Below, in pieces: positions 18,442-26,803 of a DNA stretch of 64,000 nucleotides. The stretch's first letter is position 1, and each line of letters opens with the position of its first letter. The position numbers were made by a program, and so were the translations under genes. Under the pieces are notes generated by a model. The model was not told the origin of the DNA and did no database searches. It was given only the letters and a program-made list of their open reading frames with translations. The DNA comes from JADLHS01 sp044225555 (lineage in GTDB: Bacteria > Verrucomicrobiota > Verrucomicrobiia > Limisphaerales > JADLHS01), in assembly GCA_044225555.1 (NCBI GenBank), contig JBGAIM010000017.1, forward strand, positions 94,264-158,263, in the 5' to 3' direction.

Positions 18442-18947
18442 GGGCCGTGGCGGCAACGTTGAAGAAACATCCGATCTTCAACTCCAGCCTTGATGAAGTG
18501 GCGAACGAGGTTGTACTGAAAGATTATGTCCACCTCGGCATCGCCGTGGACACCGAGCAGGGGCTGATCGTTCCAGTCATCCGCGACGTGGACAAGAAGA
18601 GCGTGCTCGAACTGGCAAAGGAACTCGAAGTCCTTGCACAGAAAGCTCGCGACCGCAAAGTCAGTGCCGATGAACTCAAGGGCGGGACGTTCACGATTTC
18701 CAATCAGGGCGCAATTGGTGGCGCGCACTTCACGCCCATCGTTAACAGGCCGGAAGTCGCGATCCTTGGTCTTGGCCGTGGTGCGCTGAAGCCGGTGGTG
18801 CGCGATGGTAAAGTCGAGGCGCGCATGATGACGCCGCTTGGTTTGTCGTATGACCATCGGGTGATTGATGGCGGCAGTGCCGCGCGTTTCATCGTTGACC
18901 TGGTCGCGACGATGCAGGACTTCAGCGAGGACGTGGTTAAACTTTAA
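18198..18947 (+). CDS. aceF: PDH E2 dihydrolipoyl acetyltransferase, catalytic-domain fragment
   Basis: Downstream half of the split aceF. From VTKKPITTLRGVIARRMWENWNAIPHVTQFDDADFT it carries the whole 2-oxoacid dehydrogenase acyltransferase domain, ending with the active-site motif DHRVIDGGSAARFIVDL (H and D of HxxxDG). A GTG at 18198 in this frame could start a separate catalytic polypeptide, but that would lack the lipoyl domain, so a fragment of one gene is the more sensible reading. It overlaps the N-terminal fragment through the duplicated 44-bp segment and precedes lpd by 14 bp. Confidence 0.85.
   Translation: MGAGHEEADHDFARGHCPVTKKPITTLRGVIARRMWENWNAIPHVTQFDDADFTKLNELRKKYAAAYEAKGSKLTLTPLVLRAVAATLKKHPIFNSSLDEVANEVVLKDYVHLGIAVDTEQGLIVPVIRDVDKKSVLELAKELEVLAQKARDRKVSADELKGGTFTISNQGAIGGAHFTPIVNRPEVAILGLGRGALKPVVRDGKVEARMMTPLGLSYDHRVIDGGSAARFIVDLVATMQDFSEDVVKL
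18207..18294. repeat. Exact 44-bp tandem duplication in aceF
   Basis: Bases 18207-18250 and 18251-18294 are identical (begin GGTCACGAAG, end GGGGTCATTGCCC). The boundary can slide by two bases. 44 is not a multiple of three, so the copy changes the reading frame exactly at the point where the E2 protein splits. Confidence 0.97.
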
Positions 18948-18961
18948 TTGCATTTTATTTC

Positions 18962-20377
18962 ATGGACCCGATCAAAACAGAAATCGTAGTTGTCGGCGCC
19001 GGGCCTGGTGGTTATGCCGCGGCGTTTTACGCGGCGGACCTTGGCAAAAAAGTGGTTCTCATCGAGCGTGACAAACGGCTTGGCGGCGTGTGTTTGAACC
19101 GGGGTTGCATCCCGTCCAAGGCGCTGCTGCACGCTACGCATCAGATCACGGCGGCGAAGGAAGGTGAACATCGCGGCATCAGTTTTGCCCCGCCAACGGT
19201 CGATTTGGGCAAGTTGCGCGCGTGGAAGGAAGGCGTGCTGGCGAAGCTCGGCGGCGGTATCGCGCAATTGGCCAAGATGCGCAATGTGCAGGTGATTTAT
19301 GGCCGGGCGCATTTCGAGGGGTCGCAGTCGTTGCGCGTCGAGAGCGAGCAAGGCCAGCAGTCCGTCAATTATGAGACGGCGATTCTCGCCGTGGGTTCGG
19401 TGCCGGCGATGCCGAAGGCGTTTGATCTGGGCAATCCGCGCGTGATGACGTCCACGGAGGCGCTGGACATTGAAGACATTCCTGAAAATCTCCTCGTCAT
19501 TGGCGGGGGCTACATCGGCATGGAGATGGGGACGGTTTACGCCGCGCTCGGCAGCAAGGTCACGGTCGTCGAGGCGCTCGACAGCATTCTGGCTGGCGCG
19601 GATCCGGACCTGGCCCGCCCGGTCGTGATGGCTGCCAAAAGAGCGTTCAAGGAAATCCGGCTCAAGACGAAGGTTGGCAAAATGTCCACCGTCGGGAAGC
19701 AGATCAAAGTGGAGATGGAATTTGACGGCAAGAAAGTGGAGGAACTTTACGACCGCGTGCTGGTGTCGGTCGGTCGTGCGGCAAACAGCGTGGACCTCGG
19801 TTTGGAAAACACCAAGGTCACGCTCGACGAGAAGGGCTTTGTCAAAGTGAACTCCCATCAACAGACCAGCGATCCGCACATCTACGCCATCGGCGATATC
19901 GCCGGCGGAATCCTCTTGGCCCACAAAGCGCACAAGGAAGCGCGCATCGCCGTCGAGACCATCAATGGCGAGAACAGCGGGATGGAGAATGTCGTGATTC
20001 CAGCGGTGGTGTTCACGGACCCGGAACTCGCCTGGTGTGGCTTGACCGAGGCGGAAGCCAAGGCGAAGGGCATTGCGTACGAAGTTTCCAAGTTTCCGTG
20101 GGCGGCGTCCGGTCGAGCGCTGTCCTTCGACCGTACCGATGGCGTGACGAAGATGATCATTGATCCCGAGAGTGAGCGCTTGCTCGGTATCGGCATTTGT
20201 GGCGCCGGCGCGGGTGAGTTGATCGCCGAGGCGACGTTGGCATTGGAGATGGGCGCCACGGCGGAGGATATCGCGCTGACGGTGCACCCGCATCCGACGT
20301 TGTCCGAGACGTTGATGCAGTGCGCCGAGGCGTTCTACGGTCACGCGACGGACATGGTTTCCAAGAAGCGGCATTGA
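18962..20377 (+). CDS. lpd: Dihydrolipoyl dehydrogenase (E3)
   Basis: Reoxidises dihydrolipoamide of E2 with FAD and NAD+. 471 residues. FAD-binding VVVGAGPGGYAAAFYAADLGKKVVLIE, redox-active disulphide in GGVCLNRGCIPSKALLH (C44 and C49), NAD-binding VIGGGYIGMEMGTVYAALGSKVTVVE, second FAD motif YAIGDIAGGILLAHKA, and the C-terminal HPHPTLSETLMQ with the catalytic His. Full length with no missing motif. It is the third gene of the aceE-aceF-lpd operon. A stop at 20377 is followed by about 100 bp before a tRNA gene. Confidence 0.97.
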   Translation: MDPIKTEIVVVGAGPGGYAAAFYAADLGKKVVLIERDKRLGGVCLNRGCIPSKALLHATHQITAAKEGEHRGISFAPPTVDLGKLRAWKEGVLAKLGGGIAQLAKMRNVQVIYGRAHFEGSQSLRVESEQGQQSVNYETAILAVGSVPAMPKAFDLGNPRVMTSTEALDIEDIPENLLVIGGGYIGMEMGTVYAALGSKVTVVEALDSILAGADPDLARPVVMAAKRAFKEIRLKTKVGKMSTVGKQIKVEMEFDGKKVEELYDRVLVSVGRAANSVDLGLENTKVTLDEKGFVKVNSHQQTSDPHIYAIGDIAGGILLAHKAHKEARIAVETINGENSGMENVVIPAVVFTDPELAWCGLTEAEAKAKGIAYEVSKFPWAASGRALSFDRTDGVTKMIIDPESERLLGIGICGAGAGELIAEATLALEMGATAEDIALTVHPHPTLSETLMQCAEAFYGHATDMVSKKRH

Positions 20378-20474
20378 GATATCGGCGCTGACGAAGTGCC
20401 CTGCTTAAATCTTCGTGATTGATACGCAGCGCCGCATCGGTAGTATCTTCGCGGGCTGCAGTCCGAATTTCGGT

Positions 20475-20552
20475 CGGGGCGTAGCGTAGCCCGGCTAGCG
20501 CGCTTGCTTGGGGTGCAAGAGGTCGCGAGTTCAAATCTCGCCGCCCCGACCA
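20475..20552 (+). tRNA. tRNA-Pro (anticodon GGG)
   Basis: Folds as a cloverleaf. Acceptor CGGGGCG pairs with CGCCCCG and is followed by A and an encoded CCA (20550-20552). D-arm AGCGTAGCCCGGCTAGCGC. Anticodon stem CTTGC/GCAAG around the loop TTGGGGT gives anticodon GGG. T-arm GCGAG-TTCAAAT-CTCGC. Proline isotype is also supported by similarity of the 5' half to bacterial tRNA-Pro. Confidence 0.95.
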
Positions 20553-20712
20553 TTTTTCCTCAAAGCCGTCTGTAACGATAAGCGGTGTGGCCGGGTTTCT
20601 TTGGTTTGCAGGAAAAGGCCGTGCAGCTTGAGCAGGGCGCAAAGCCAAATCCGTTCATTGATGCGACGGAGTTCAAGACGTTCCCCGAATAAGCGGAGTG
20701 GAGATTTCTTAC

Positions 20713-20742
20713 GCAGTTGAAGTCTGCGCAGCAGAAGGCTGC
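20713..20742. repeat. Twin abutting imperfect palindromes
   Basis: GCAGTTGAAGTCTGC (20713-20727) and GCAGCAGAAGGCTGC (20728-20742) abut exactly. Each has GCAG/CTGC-type arms, as do the dyads at 62108 and 62213. They lie in the 285-bp gap between tRNA-Pro and the amylase, where I see no gene. Confidence 0.6.
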
Positions 20743-20837
20743 CACAGCCCAATCGCTAGGAAATTGACGCGCGGTTTCTGCCCCCAAGGCATACCTATGC
20801 GGTTTCTATGACGATTGCACTTTGGTAAAGTAAGAGC

Positions 20838-22658
20838 ATGCTTCGCACGTTCATCCTCTGGTCGTTGCTAGCGGTAACCGCGCCATCCGGCCGGGCGCAG
20901 CCCGGTGCGACTTCGACCAACTGGTTTGCCGACGCCATTTGGTATCAAATTTTTCCCGAGCGCTTTCGCAATGGTGATCCGGCGAATGATCCCACGCCCG
21001 ACAGTCTGGCGGGCACGTGGCCTTACTCGGTGCCGAAGGGGTGGCAGGTTTCGCCGTGGACTTCGGACTGGTATCAGTTGCAACCATGGGAGCAGGACGG
21101 CAAGGGGTTTTATGTCCATGCGCAGTTGCGTCGCTATGGCGGGGATTTGCAAGGGGTCATGGATGAACTCGATTATCTGAAGGCGCTCGGCGTCAATGCG
21201 CTTTACCTGAACCCGATCTTCGAATCGCCGTCGCTGCACAAATACGGCGCGACGATGTATCATCACGTGGACAGGCATTTCGGGCCGGACCCACAGGGCG
21301 ATCTAAAACTGTTCGCGGCTGAAGAACCGGCGGATCCAGTCACTTGGAAGTGGACAGCCGCGGATAAGCTTTTTCTCCAGCTTATCAGGGAAGCGCACAA
21401 GCGTGACATGCGGATCATTATTGATGGCGTGTTCAATCATGTGGGCATTCCGTTCTGGGCTTTGCAGCGGGCAAAAAGGGAGGGTCCGGGCAGCCGGTTC
21501 GCAAAGTGGTTTCAGATCTCGCGCTGGGATGATCCGGCCACACCCGCGGATGAATTCAGCTACAAAGGCTGGTACGGTATCAAAGATCTGCCCGAGCTTG
21601 CTCGCGATGAGCAGACGTTGAATCCCGAGGTGCGGGAGCACATTCACGCCGTGGCGCGCCGGTGGATGGACCCGAACGGGGATGGCGATCCTTCAGATGG
21701 CATTGACGGCTGGCGACTGGACGTGGCCGCCGAGGTGCCGATGGCATTCTGGGTGGAGTTCCATGGGTGGGTGAAGGGCATCAACCCAAATGCCTACATC
21801 ACCGGCGAAATCTGGTGGGATGATTTCAACCAGTTTACGTTCCGCAACGCGAAGCCCTGGTTGGACGGTGCGTTTGATGGCGTGATGAATTACCGCTTTG
21901 GTGACGCGGTATTCCAGTTTTTCAACCAGTCGAACGCGATCACGGCCACCCAGTTCGCCGACCTGCTGACGGCTATTCATCGGGACTGCGGGTACGAGCG
22001 CAGTCTCGAATTACAGAACCTGTTTGGCTCGCACGACACGTCACGGGTTGGTTCGGCGGTGGTGAATCCGCAATACCGTCAGGACCACGGTGCGGGAGTG
22101 CAGGGCAATCGAAGCTACGACGTCCGGAAGCCCAACGCTGCCGAAACGGAGCGTTGGAAACAGATGGTTGCCTTCCAGTTTCTCATGCCGGGCGCGCCGT
22201 ACATTTATTATGGTGACGAAGTGGGGATGTGGGGGGCGGACGATCCGGACTGCCGCAAGCCGATGGTCTGGGCCGATCTGAGATTCGCCGACGAACGCGC
22301 GCATCCATTTGGACAACCGCGCGCAGTTGACGGCGTCAAGCCCGACAACGAACTCCTGACTTTCTATCGCGGTTGGGCGGATCGCCGGCGCGAAATGACT
22401 GTGCTTCGGCGAGGCGATTTCAAGGTGGTCCTAACTGATGACGCACGTCGGCTGTTCGCGTTTCGGCGGAGTTTGGCGGGTGAAGAAATCGTGGCCGTGT
22501 TCAATGCCTCGTCCGCAATTGCCAAGGTTGCGCCCAAGGCGTTGGGAATAGAAAACGCCAGCGAATGGCGGGGCGGCTTCCAAGCTTCAACGATAACCGA
22601 TCAGGTCGCCGTGCCCGCCCGCTCGTTCACGGTGCTTCAACGGGCCGGTAGGCATTAA
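20838..22658 (+). CDS. Secreted GH13 alpha-amylase family enzyme (neopullulanase/cyclomaltodextrinase-like)
   Basis: 606 residues with an N-terminal signal peptide (LRTFILWSLLAVTAPSGRAQ). The (beta/alpha)8 GH13 regions are all present: I DGVFNHVG, II GWRLDVAAEV with nucleophile D295, III ITGEIWWD with acid/base E324, IV GSHDTS with D400. The N-terminal WFADAIWYQIFPERFRNGDPANDP is typical of cyclomaltodextrinase, neopullulanase and alpha-glucosidase subfamilies. The C-terminal beta domain is short. It would hydrolyse starch-type oligosaccharides in the periplasm or outside. It is monocistronic and transcribed toward two pseudopilin genes. Exact specificity cannot be read from sequence. Confidence 0.93.
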   Translation: MLRTFILWSLLAVTAPSGRAQPGATSTNWFADAIWYQIFPERFRNGDPANDPTPDSLAGTWPYSVPKGWQVSPWTSDWYQLQPWEQDGKGFYVHAQLRRYGGDLQGVMDELDYLKALGVNALYLNPIFESPSLHKYGATMYHHVDRHFGPDPQGDLKLFAAEEPADPVTWKWTAADKLFLQLIREAHKRDMRIIIDGVFNHVGIPFWALQRAKREGPGSRFAKWFQISRWDDPATPADEFSYKGWYGIKDLPELARDEQTLNPEVREHIHAVARRWMDPNGDGDPSDGIDGWRLDVAAEVPMAFWVEFHGWVKGINPNAYITGEIWWDDFNQFTFRNAKPWLDGAFDGVMNYRFGDAVFQFFNQSNAITATQFADLLTAIHRDCGYERSLELQNLFGSHDTSRVGSAVVNPQYRQDHGAGVQGNRSYDVRKPNAAETERWKQMVAFQFLMPGAPYIYYGDEVGMWGADDPDCRKPMVWADLRFADERAHPFGQPRAVDGVKPDNELLTFYRGWADRRREMTVLRRGDFKVVLTDDARRLFAFRRSLAGEEIVAVFNASSAIAKVAPKALGIENASEWRGGFQASTITDQVAVPARSFTVLQRAGRH

Positions 22659-22750
22659 CCACGCATTTGGCGGCGCAAAGCCAGACGAAGTCACCCGCCC
22701 GGTTTCGCGATGAGTTCCAGCGAAAAATGGCCGGCTTCGATGCGACTCGA

Positions 22751-23563
22751 TTACTTGGCCATAGTCGTCCGTTCCGACAGCCATCTCAAGTCGCCGGCGC
22801 TCGAAGAGGAACGGGAAGCGCCTGCAGGGACTTTGAGCACGGTCGCGTCCTTCCATTTTTTGATTTCGGCATGGCCATCGGCAAAGGAAAGACCACCGGC
22901 GTTGTTGTGGTAGCTCGCCGGATAGTCCACCCACTGCAAACCAGCGGGGTTTCCGCGCGTGACGTTCACGACAAACCAGCCGTCGTTGATGCTGTCCGGG
23001 TTTTCATCAATGGTCACCCAGGTCATCACTGGCGAGGGAGCGGTCATGTCCGTCATTTTCTTCATGACCAGACCGGCGGTTTCGGTCCATTGGTTGATGG
23101 GATTGAACCAGCAATTCATGGACATGCTGCGAATGGTGGGAGTGCCGAGATAATTCTTCCGGTCCGCCGGGCATTTATAGACGCTGCGATTTTTGACCTG
23201 GGGAAAGATCATGCCGCGTTCGACCAGTAGATAGTTGGTGGAGGCCGCCGCGTTGCCTGCATCCACGCTGCCAGGACACCATTGTTCCCGGGCTCCACCG
23301 GGCTGGATGCTCGGGTCAGCAGGATTGCCCACAAAAACGTCCATGCCTCCTGTCCGCGCGATCTTGTCTTGATTATCAGTGGCGTAGAGCGTCCAACCGA
23401 GCATGAGTTGTTTGAGGTTGTTCATGCAGCCGATGCCTTGGGCCTTGGTTTTGGCCTTGCTCAACGCCGGCAGCAACATGGCCGCGAGGATGGCGATGAT
23501 GGCAATGACGACGAGTAGTTCGATGAGAGTGAAGGCGGTTTTGCGTGGTGGATTGAGTTTCAT
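22751..23563 (-). CDS. Pseudopilin-like protein with H-X9-DG motif
   Basis: 270 residues. A type IV pilin/GspG-type prepilin leader KTAFTLIELLVVIAIIAILAAMLLPALSKAKTKAQG has a cleavage site before F and the conserved E5. The body contains NNLKQLMLGWTLYATDNQDKI. Near the end YHNNAGGLSFADGHAEI matches H-X9-DG exactly, the signature of a pseudopilin family very expanded in Planctomycetes and Verrucomicrobia. Its function is not established. ATG 23563 is chosen because MKLNPPRKTAFTLIE has normal leader length; the open frame runs further up without supporting sequence. It follows a paralogue in the same direction. Confidence 0.9.
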   Translation of the reverse strand: MKLNPPRKTAFTLIELLVVIAIIAILAAMLLPALSKAKTKAQGIGCMNNLKQLMLGWTLYATDNQDKIARTGGMDVFVGNPADPSIQPGGAREQWCPGSVDAGNAAASTNYLLVERGMIFPQVKNRSVYKCPADRKNYLGTPTIRSMSMNCWFNPINQWTETAGLVMKKMTDMTAPSPVMTWVTIDENPDSINDGWFVVNVTRGNPAGLQWVDYPASYHNNAGGLSFADGHAEIKKWKDATVLKVPAGASRSSSSAGDLRWLSERTTMAK

Positions 23564-23870
23564 AGCTCGGGCTTCATTCCATTCAGCCATACAGTGGCAT
23601 GGAAAGCAAGTTCGGAAAAGTGCTGGTTTGTCCTGATTTTCAACGACACACTTGGCGGAGTATAGTCCATGAGCATGCCCCCCAACGGATTGGGGAAGGG
23701 CGAAGCCGACCGCCGCTCGGTTGCGGTCCGTCGGCTGGAGCGTCACCGCCCGGCATTTTGAGCCAAGAGCATGATGGCCTCGCAACCACGTTCGTGATTG
23801 CGCCCTTGAACCTCTTTCGCTGGGACTGGTCGCGGTCAATCATTGGACTCTTCAGGCAGCCGCGCGGGCG
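23564..23870. other. Intergenic stretch between the two pseudopilin genes
   Basis: 307 bp with no convincing gene. It holds a small dyad CCCAA-CGGA-TTGGG at about 23680-23693. An open frame continuous with the 23563 gene crosses it, but the encoded residues (arginine and cysteine rich, no leader) do not look like protein. No promoter is clear. Confidence 0.5.
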
Positions 23871-24728
23871 TCAGTAAGATGTCTCGGATTTTCGCCCGCC
23901 CCGGTAGCTCACCCAACTGATGTCCTTGTCCCCACGCGCCACGGTATTCGCTGTCACGCCCGTGAAGCTCGTATCAACACTCTTGGCTTTGGCGGTGCTG
24001 AGTGAGGCGACCCATTTGTGAATTTCGGAATGACCGTCCGCAAAAGAGAAACCCGCCGCCCCATTGTGGTAGGAAGCAGGCTGGTCAATCCATGAGGAAA
24101 CGTAGGGGTTAAAGAAACCCGCATCGTTGATGCTGCAAGGATGCTCGTCTAGAAAAACCCAGGTTTCTGCTGGGCCGGGATACTTGAACTCGGAGGTTTT
24201 CTTGATGTGTTTGTAGATCGAATCAAAAGGACCGCCATTCTGTTCAGCATTGCCGTCGCCGATGCCGATGTTGCCAGAATAGCTCCGGGCGCGTTGAACC
24301 CAACCGCGATTCCTTTGTGCGGCGCTTAGGTAATTATCGGCCGGGCAATGGAAAATGTTTGGGTTCTTTCCGACGTACTTCCCTAATCGGGCGTACTTAT
24401 CGTCAATCAGGAAGAGGACGTTTGTGTTGTCACTGCCGGGTGTCCAATCAAGCCAACCCACCATCGCTGGCGCCAACTTCGGATCGGCTGCAACGGCACC
24501 GCCTTGAGCGAGCGTGCCGTGATAGCTCATCACAATTTGGTCCATGTTATCTACCGTGTACAAATGCCAGGCGAGCATGAGCTGCTTGGTGTTGTTCATG
24601 CAGAGGATGCCTTGCGCTTTGGTCTTAGCTTTGCTCAAGGCAGGCAGCAGCATGGCCGCGAGAATGGCGATGATCGCAATGACGACCAGCAGTTCAATCA
24701 GAGTAAAGGCGCCTTTCCGGTTTCTCAT
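23871..24728 (-). CDS. Pseudopilin-like protein with H-X9-DG motif (second copy)
   Basis: 285 residues. Leader MRNRKGAFTLIELLVVIAIIAILAAMLLPALSKAKTKAQG is almost identical to that of the neighbour. The H-X9-DG motif is YHNGAAGFSFADGHSEIHKW. The middle part (NADNYLSAAQRNRGW, YSGNIGIGDGNAEQNGG) diverges, so the pair arose by duplication and then specialised. It lies 76 bp downstream of the sugar-binding-like protein gene; a strong hairpin sits in that gap. Probably one transcript from 26562 to 22751. Confidence 0.9.
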   Translation of the reverse strand: MRNRKGAFTLIELLVVIAIIAILAAMLLPALSKAKTKAQGILCMNNTKQLMLAWHLYTVDNMDQIVMSYHGTLAQGGAVAADPKLAPAMVGWLDWTPGSDNTNVLFLIDDKYARLGKYVGKNPNIFHCPADNYLSAAQRNRGWVQRARSYSGNIGIGDGNAEQNGGPFDSIYKHIKKTSEFKYPGPAETWVFLDEHPCSINDAGFFNPYVSSWIDQPASYHNGAAGFSFADGHSEIHKWVASLSTAKAKSVDTSFTGVTANTVARGDKDISWVSYRGGRKSETSY

Positions 24729-24753
24729 GTTCTTGGAATCAGACAGTCATTGT

Positions 24754-24786
24754 CCGCCCACCCCGACCGCGTGTCGGGGTGGGCGG
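24754..24786 (-). other. 14-bp perfect GC-rich hairpin between genes
   Basis: Arms CCGCCCACCCCGAC (24754-24767) and its exact complement (24773-24786) with loop CGCGT. There is no T-tract on either side, so it is not a standard rho-independent terminator. It could dampen readthrough or protect the upstream mRNA 3' end. Confidence 0.7.
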
Positions 24787-24804
24787 TGGACTTAGAGTTC
24801 AATC

Positions 24805-26562
24805 TCAGGGTAACGGCCGCTTCTGCAATCGGAAGAAGTTCGGGGCTCCCGCGCTTGGCCAATTGGTCGAACCGGTCGCGGCCGTTGCCGGGTGATCGGT
24901 CCATGATCCGGCGGACAGGCTGGTACGGCTCTGCAACGTTACGCAGGTGCCGCCGAGCCACGTGATGGGGACATTGCCGCCAACATTGGCGCCCGCTACC
25001 AAGTTGCCGAACACGGGCTCTACCAACGTCGAGAGGTAGAGATTCCCGAATTCAGCCACGGGCAACGTGAAGGAATTGTTGTTGTCACGGATATACTTGA
25101 CGTGGTCCGAATACACCGGGTTTTCATTGTCCATGAAGCCATGGCCGGGACCATCAATCCCGAACTTGAATTGCATGCGACGGTCGCCGGCCGGAATCGT
25201 GAGGGTGGCTTGATAATAGTCACTGCCAACCGGGTTGTTTGTCATTTCCGGGAGGGAGTTGTTCCATGCCGGCCAGCCCAGGAAAGCCCCATTGATGTAA
25301 ACTTTGTCGTTCTGCTTGTCGAAGGGGATTCCGTTGTTATCCAGCCGGCCATTCGGCAAATGGGCGATGAACGTAACGTCTGTGGGATGTAGCGTGACAT
25401 CGCACAGGGAGGCATCATTGTAAGTTACTAAAGGAAGAATCTGATCGCCACCAGCAATGATGAGCTGCCGGTCCTTGTTGTTACCGACGCCATAGATTGC
25501 GGCGGATTCCCAGCCGTTATCCGCCCGGAACTTGTACCGGTTTGGCAGGCCAACTGAGGTTGTGGGTATGGCACCGGGTGGGTTGGCAATGGTGATCCAA
25601 CAGGAGTAAACGTTGCTCGCGGTTCCCGAGAGAGCTGGGTCATTGGTCATGCCAGTCCCGGAACCCCAGCCGTTAAACAGTCCCGAAACATTGACCACGC
25701 TCGTTCCATTGGTGAAACCGCCGGAAATCACCTGCGGGGTCATATCAACTTGGAACTTAACATTGACGTTGGTCGCATCTCCAACCGGCTGGTCGAAGTA
25801 ATAATAGACGGGCAATACCTGGCTGCCACCGAGGATGGTGAAATTCCGGTTGTTGCCGATGGCGGTTTCTTCCCAGATGCTGTTCATGCGGAATTTGAAA
25901 TCGCCTCCTTGCGCGCCAGGGACACCGAGAATCTCAATGACCGCAGAGTAGATGTTGCTGGCGTCGCCCTCCAACGCCGGATTGTTGGTCATGTCCACTC
26001 CCGCGCCCCAACTGGTGAGCGCCGCTGGGTTTCCCGTGACGCGGATTGTGTCGTTGGGCAGGAAATTACCCAGTCGCACTTGCTCCGTCAGGTCCACCCG
26101 ATACGTTATCAGGTTGGTGGGTAAGTTGATTGGTGGCGTCACACTGGGGGCATAAAACGGGACCACTGGCAGAACCTGCGTACCCCCACTCAAAAGCAGA
26201 ACACGGTTGTTGCCAGCATCGGGTGGCTGACCGGCACCGGGCGGCGGATTGTCGTCTTCCCAAGTAACCCCAGTCGGGGTGGTGTATGTAAATTTGTATT
26301 GAGGCGTGTCACCCGGATTGCCGGTGACAGTAAAGGTATTCGTATAGACATTCGCCCCATTATTCAGGAGCGTCCATCCGCCTCCCCATGAATTGAAGGC
26401 GCCACGGACGTCAACAAGAGTGGCCGCTTGAGCGCCAGCGCTGTTCGTGTATCGGGTCAGGTCCACCTGGAAGGTGACGGTGTCGTCGGCCTGTACTGCC
26501 AAGCCGGCTCCGCAGAGGAGGCCTGCGCCAAGCAAGCGCCGCAGGGTGTGTGTTATCATCAT
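24805..26562 (-). CDS. Secreted protein with four tandem carbohydrate-binding-like beta-sandwich modules
   Basis: 585 residues with a signal peptide (LLGAGLLCGAGLAVQA). Four related modules of 100-130 residues follow. Each starts with a TFQVDLT, TYRVDLTEQV, KFQVDMTPQV or TFIAHLP strand, has a GxFNxWG / GLFNGWG / GAFLGW turn, and ends with YKF, FKF or MQFKF. That turn and strand order recall CBM48/CBM20-like starch-binding folds and SusE/F-type binding modules. The last 60 residues are the ...SWTDHP...FFRLQ module shared with other secreted proteins here. Neighbouring GH13 and glucan phosphorylase genes fit an alpha-glucan ligand, but this is inference. Confidence 0.7.
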   Translation of the reverse strand: MMITHTLRRLLGAGLLCGAGLAVQADDTVTFQVDLTRYTNSAGAQAATLVDVRGAFNSWGGGWTLLNNGANVYTNTFTVTGNPGDTPQYKFTYTTPTGVTWEDDNPPPGAGQPPDAGNNRVLLLSGGTQVLPVVPFYAPSVTPPINLPTNLITYRVDLTEQVRLGNFLPNDTIRVTGNPAALTSWGAGVDMTNNPALEGDASNIYSAVIEILGVPGAQGGDFKFRMNSIWEETAIGNNRNFTILGGSQVLPVYYYFDQPVGDATNVNVKFQVDMTPQVISGGFTNGTSVVNVSGLFNGWGSGTGMTNDPALSGTASNVYSCWITIANPPGAIPTTSVGLPNRYKFRADNGWESAAIYGVGNNKDRQLIIAGGDQILPLVTYNDASLCDVTLHPTDVTFIAHLPNGRLDNNGIPFDKQNDKVYINGAFLGWPAWNNSLPEMTNNPVGSDYYQATLTIPAGDRRMQFKFGIDGPGHGFMDNENPVYSDHVKYIRDNNNSFTLPVAEFGNLYLSTLVEPVFGNLVAGANVGGNVPITWLGGTCVTLQSRTSLSAGSWTDHPATAATGSTNWPSAGAPNFFRLQKRPLP

Positions 26563-26803
26563 ACTGTGTACTGGGTTTTGGGTTTTGGTGTTTTGGTTGT
26601 CAGGCGGTTTCCCGCAGAAATGTGCTGGGCCTTACACTAGACCGGCGCGTCACGCGATTCCACCGCATGTTTGTGCGGCGCAAACCGTGTTCGCATCGGT
26701 CGGACGTGGCTCGCGCCACGAAATGTTTGGCAATTGGTTGATGACCACACAATAGCTCCACGTGTGTCGCCTGCCATCCCTCTTAAGAGGGGGGCGGCCA
26801 GTC
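26563..26803. other. Divergent promoter region with dyads
   Basis: Separates the binding-like protein gene from the histidine kinase. It contains CCGCA...TGCGG, the dyad CGTGGC-TCGC-GCCACG (about 26705-26720), and the 14-bp perfect palindrome CCCTCTTAAGAGGG at 26778-26791. The right arm of that palindrome supplies the purine-rich ribosome-binding-like tract before GTG 26804. No sigma-70 boxes stand out. Confidence 0.5.

Noticed and set aside
18944..20374. 476-residue open frame opposite lpd
   Set aside because: Shadow of a complete E3 gene; no recognisable sequence.
24754..24786. Rho-independent terminator
   Set aside because: Strong stem but no T-tract on either strand; kept as a hairpin only.
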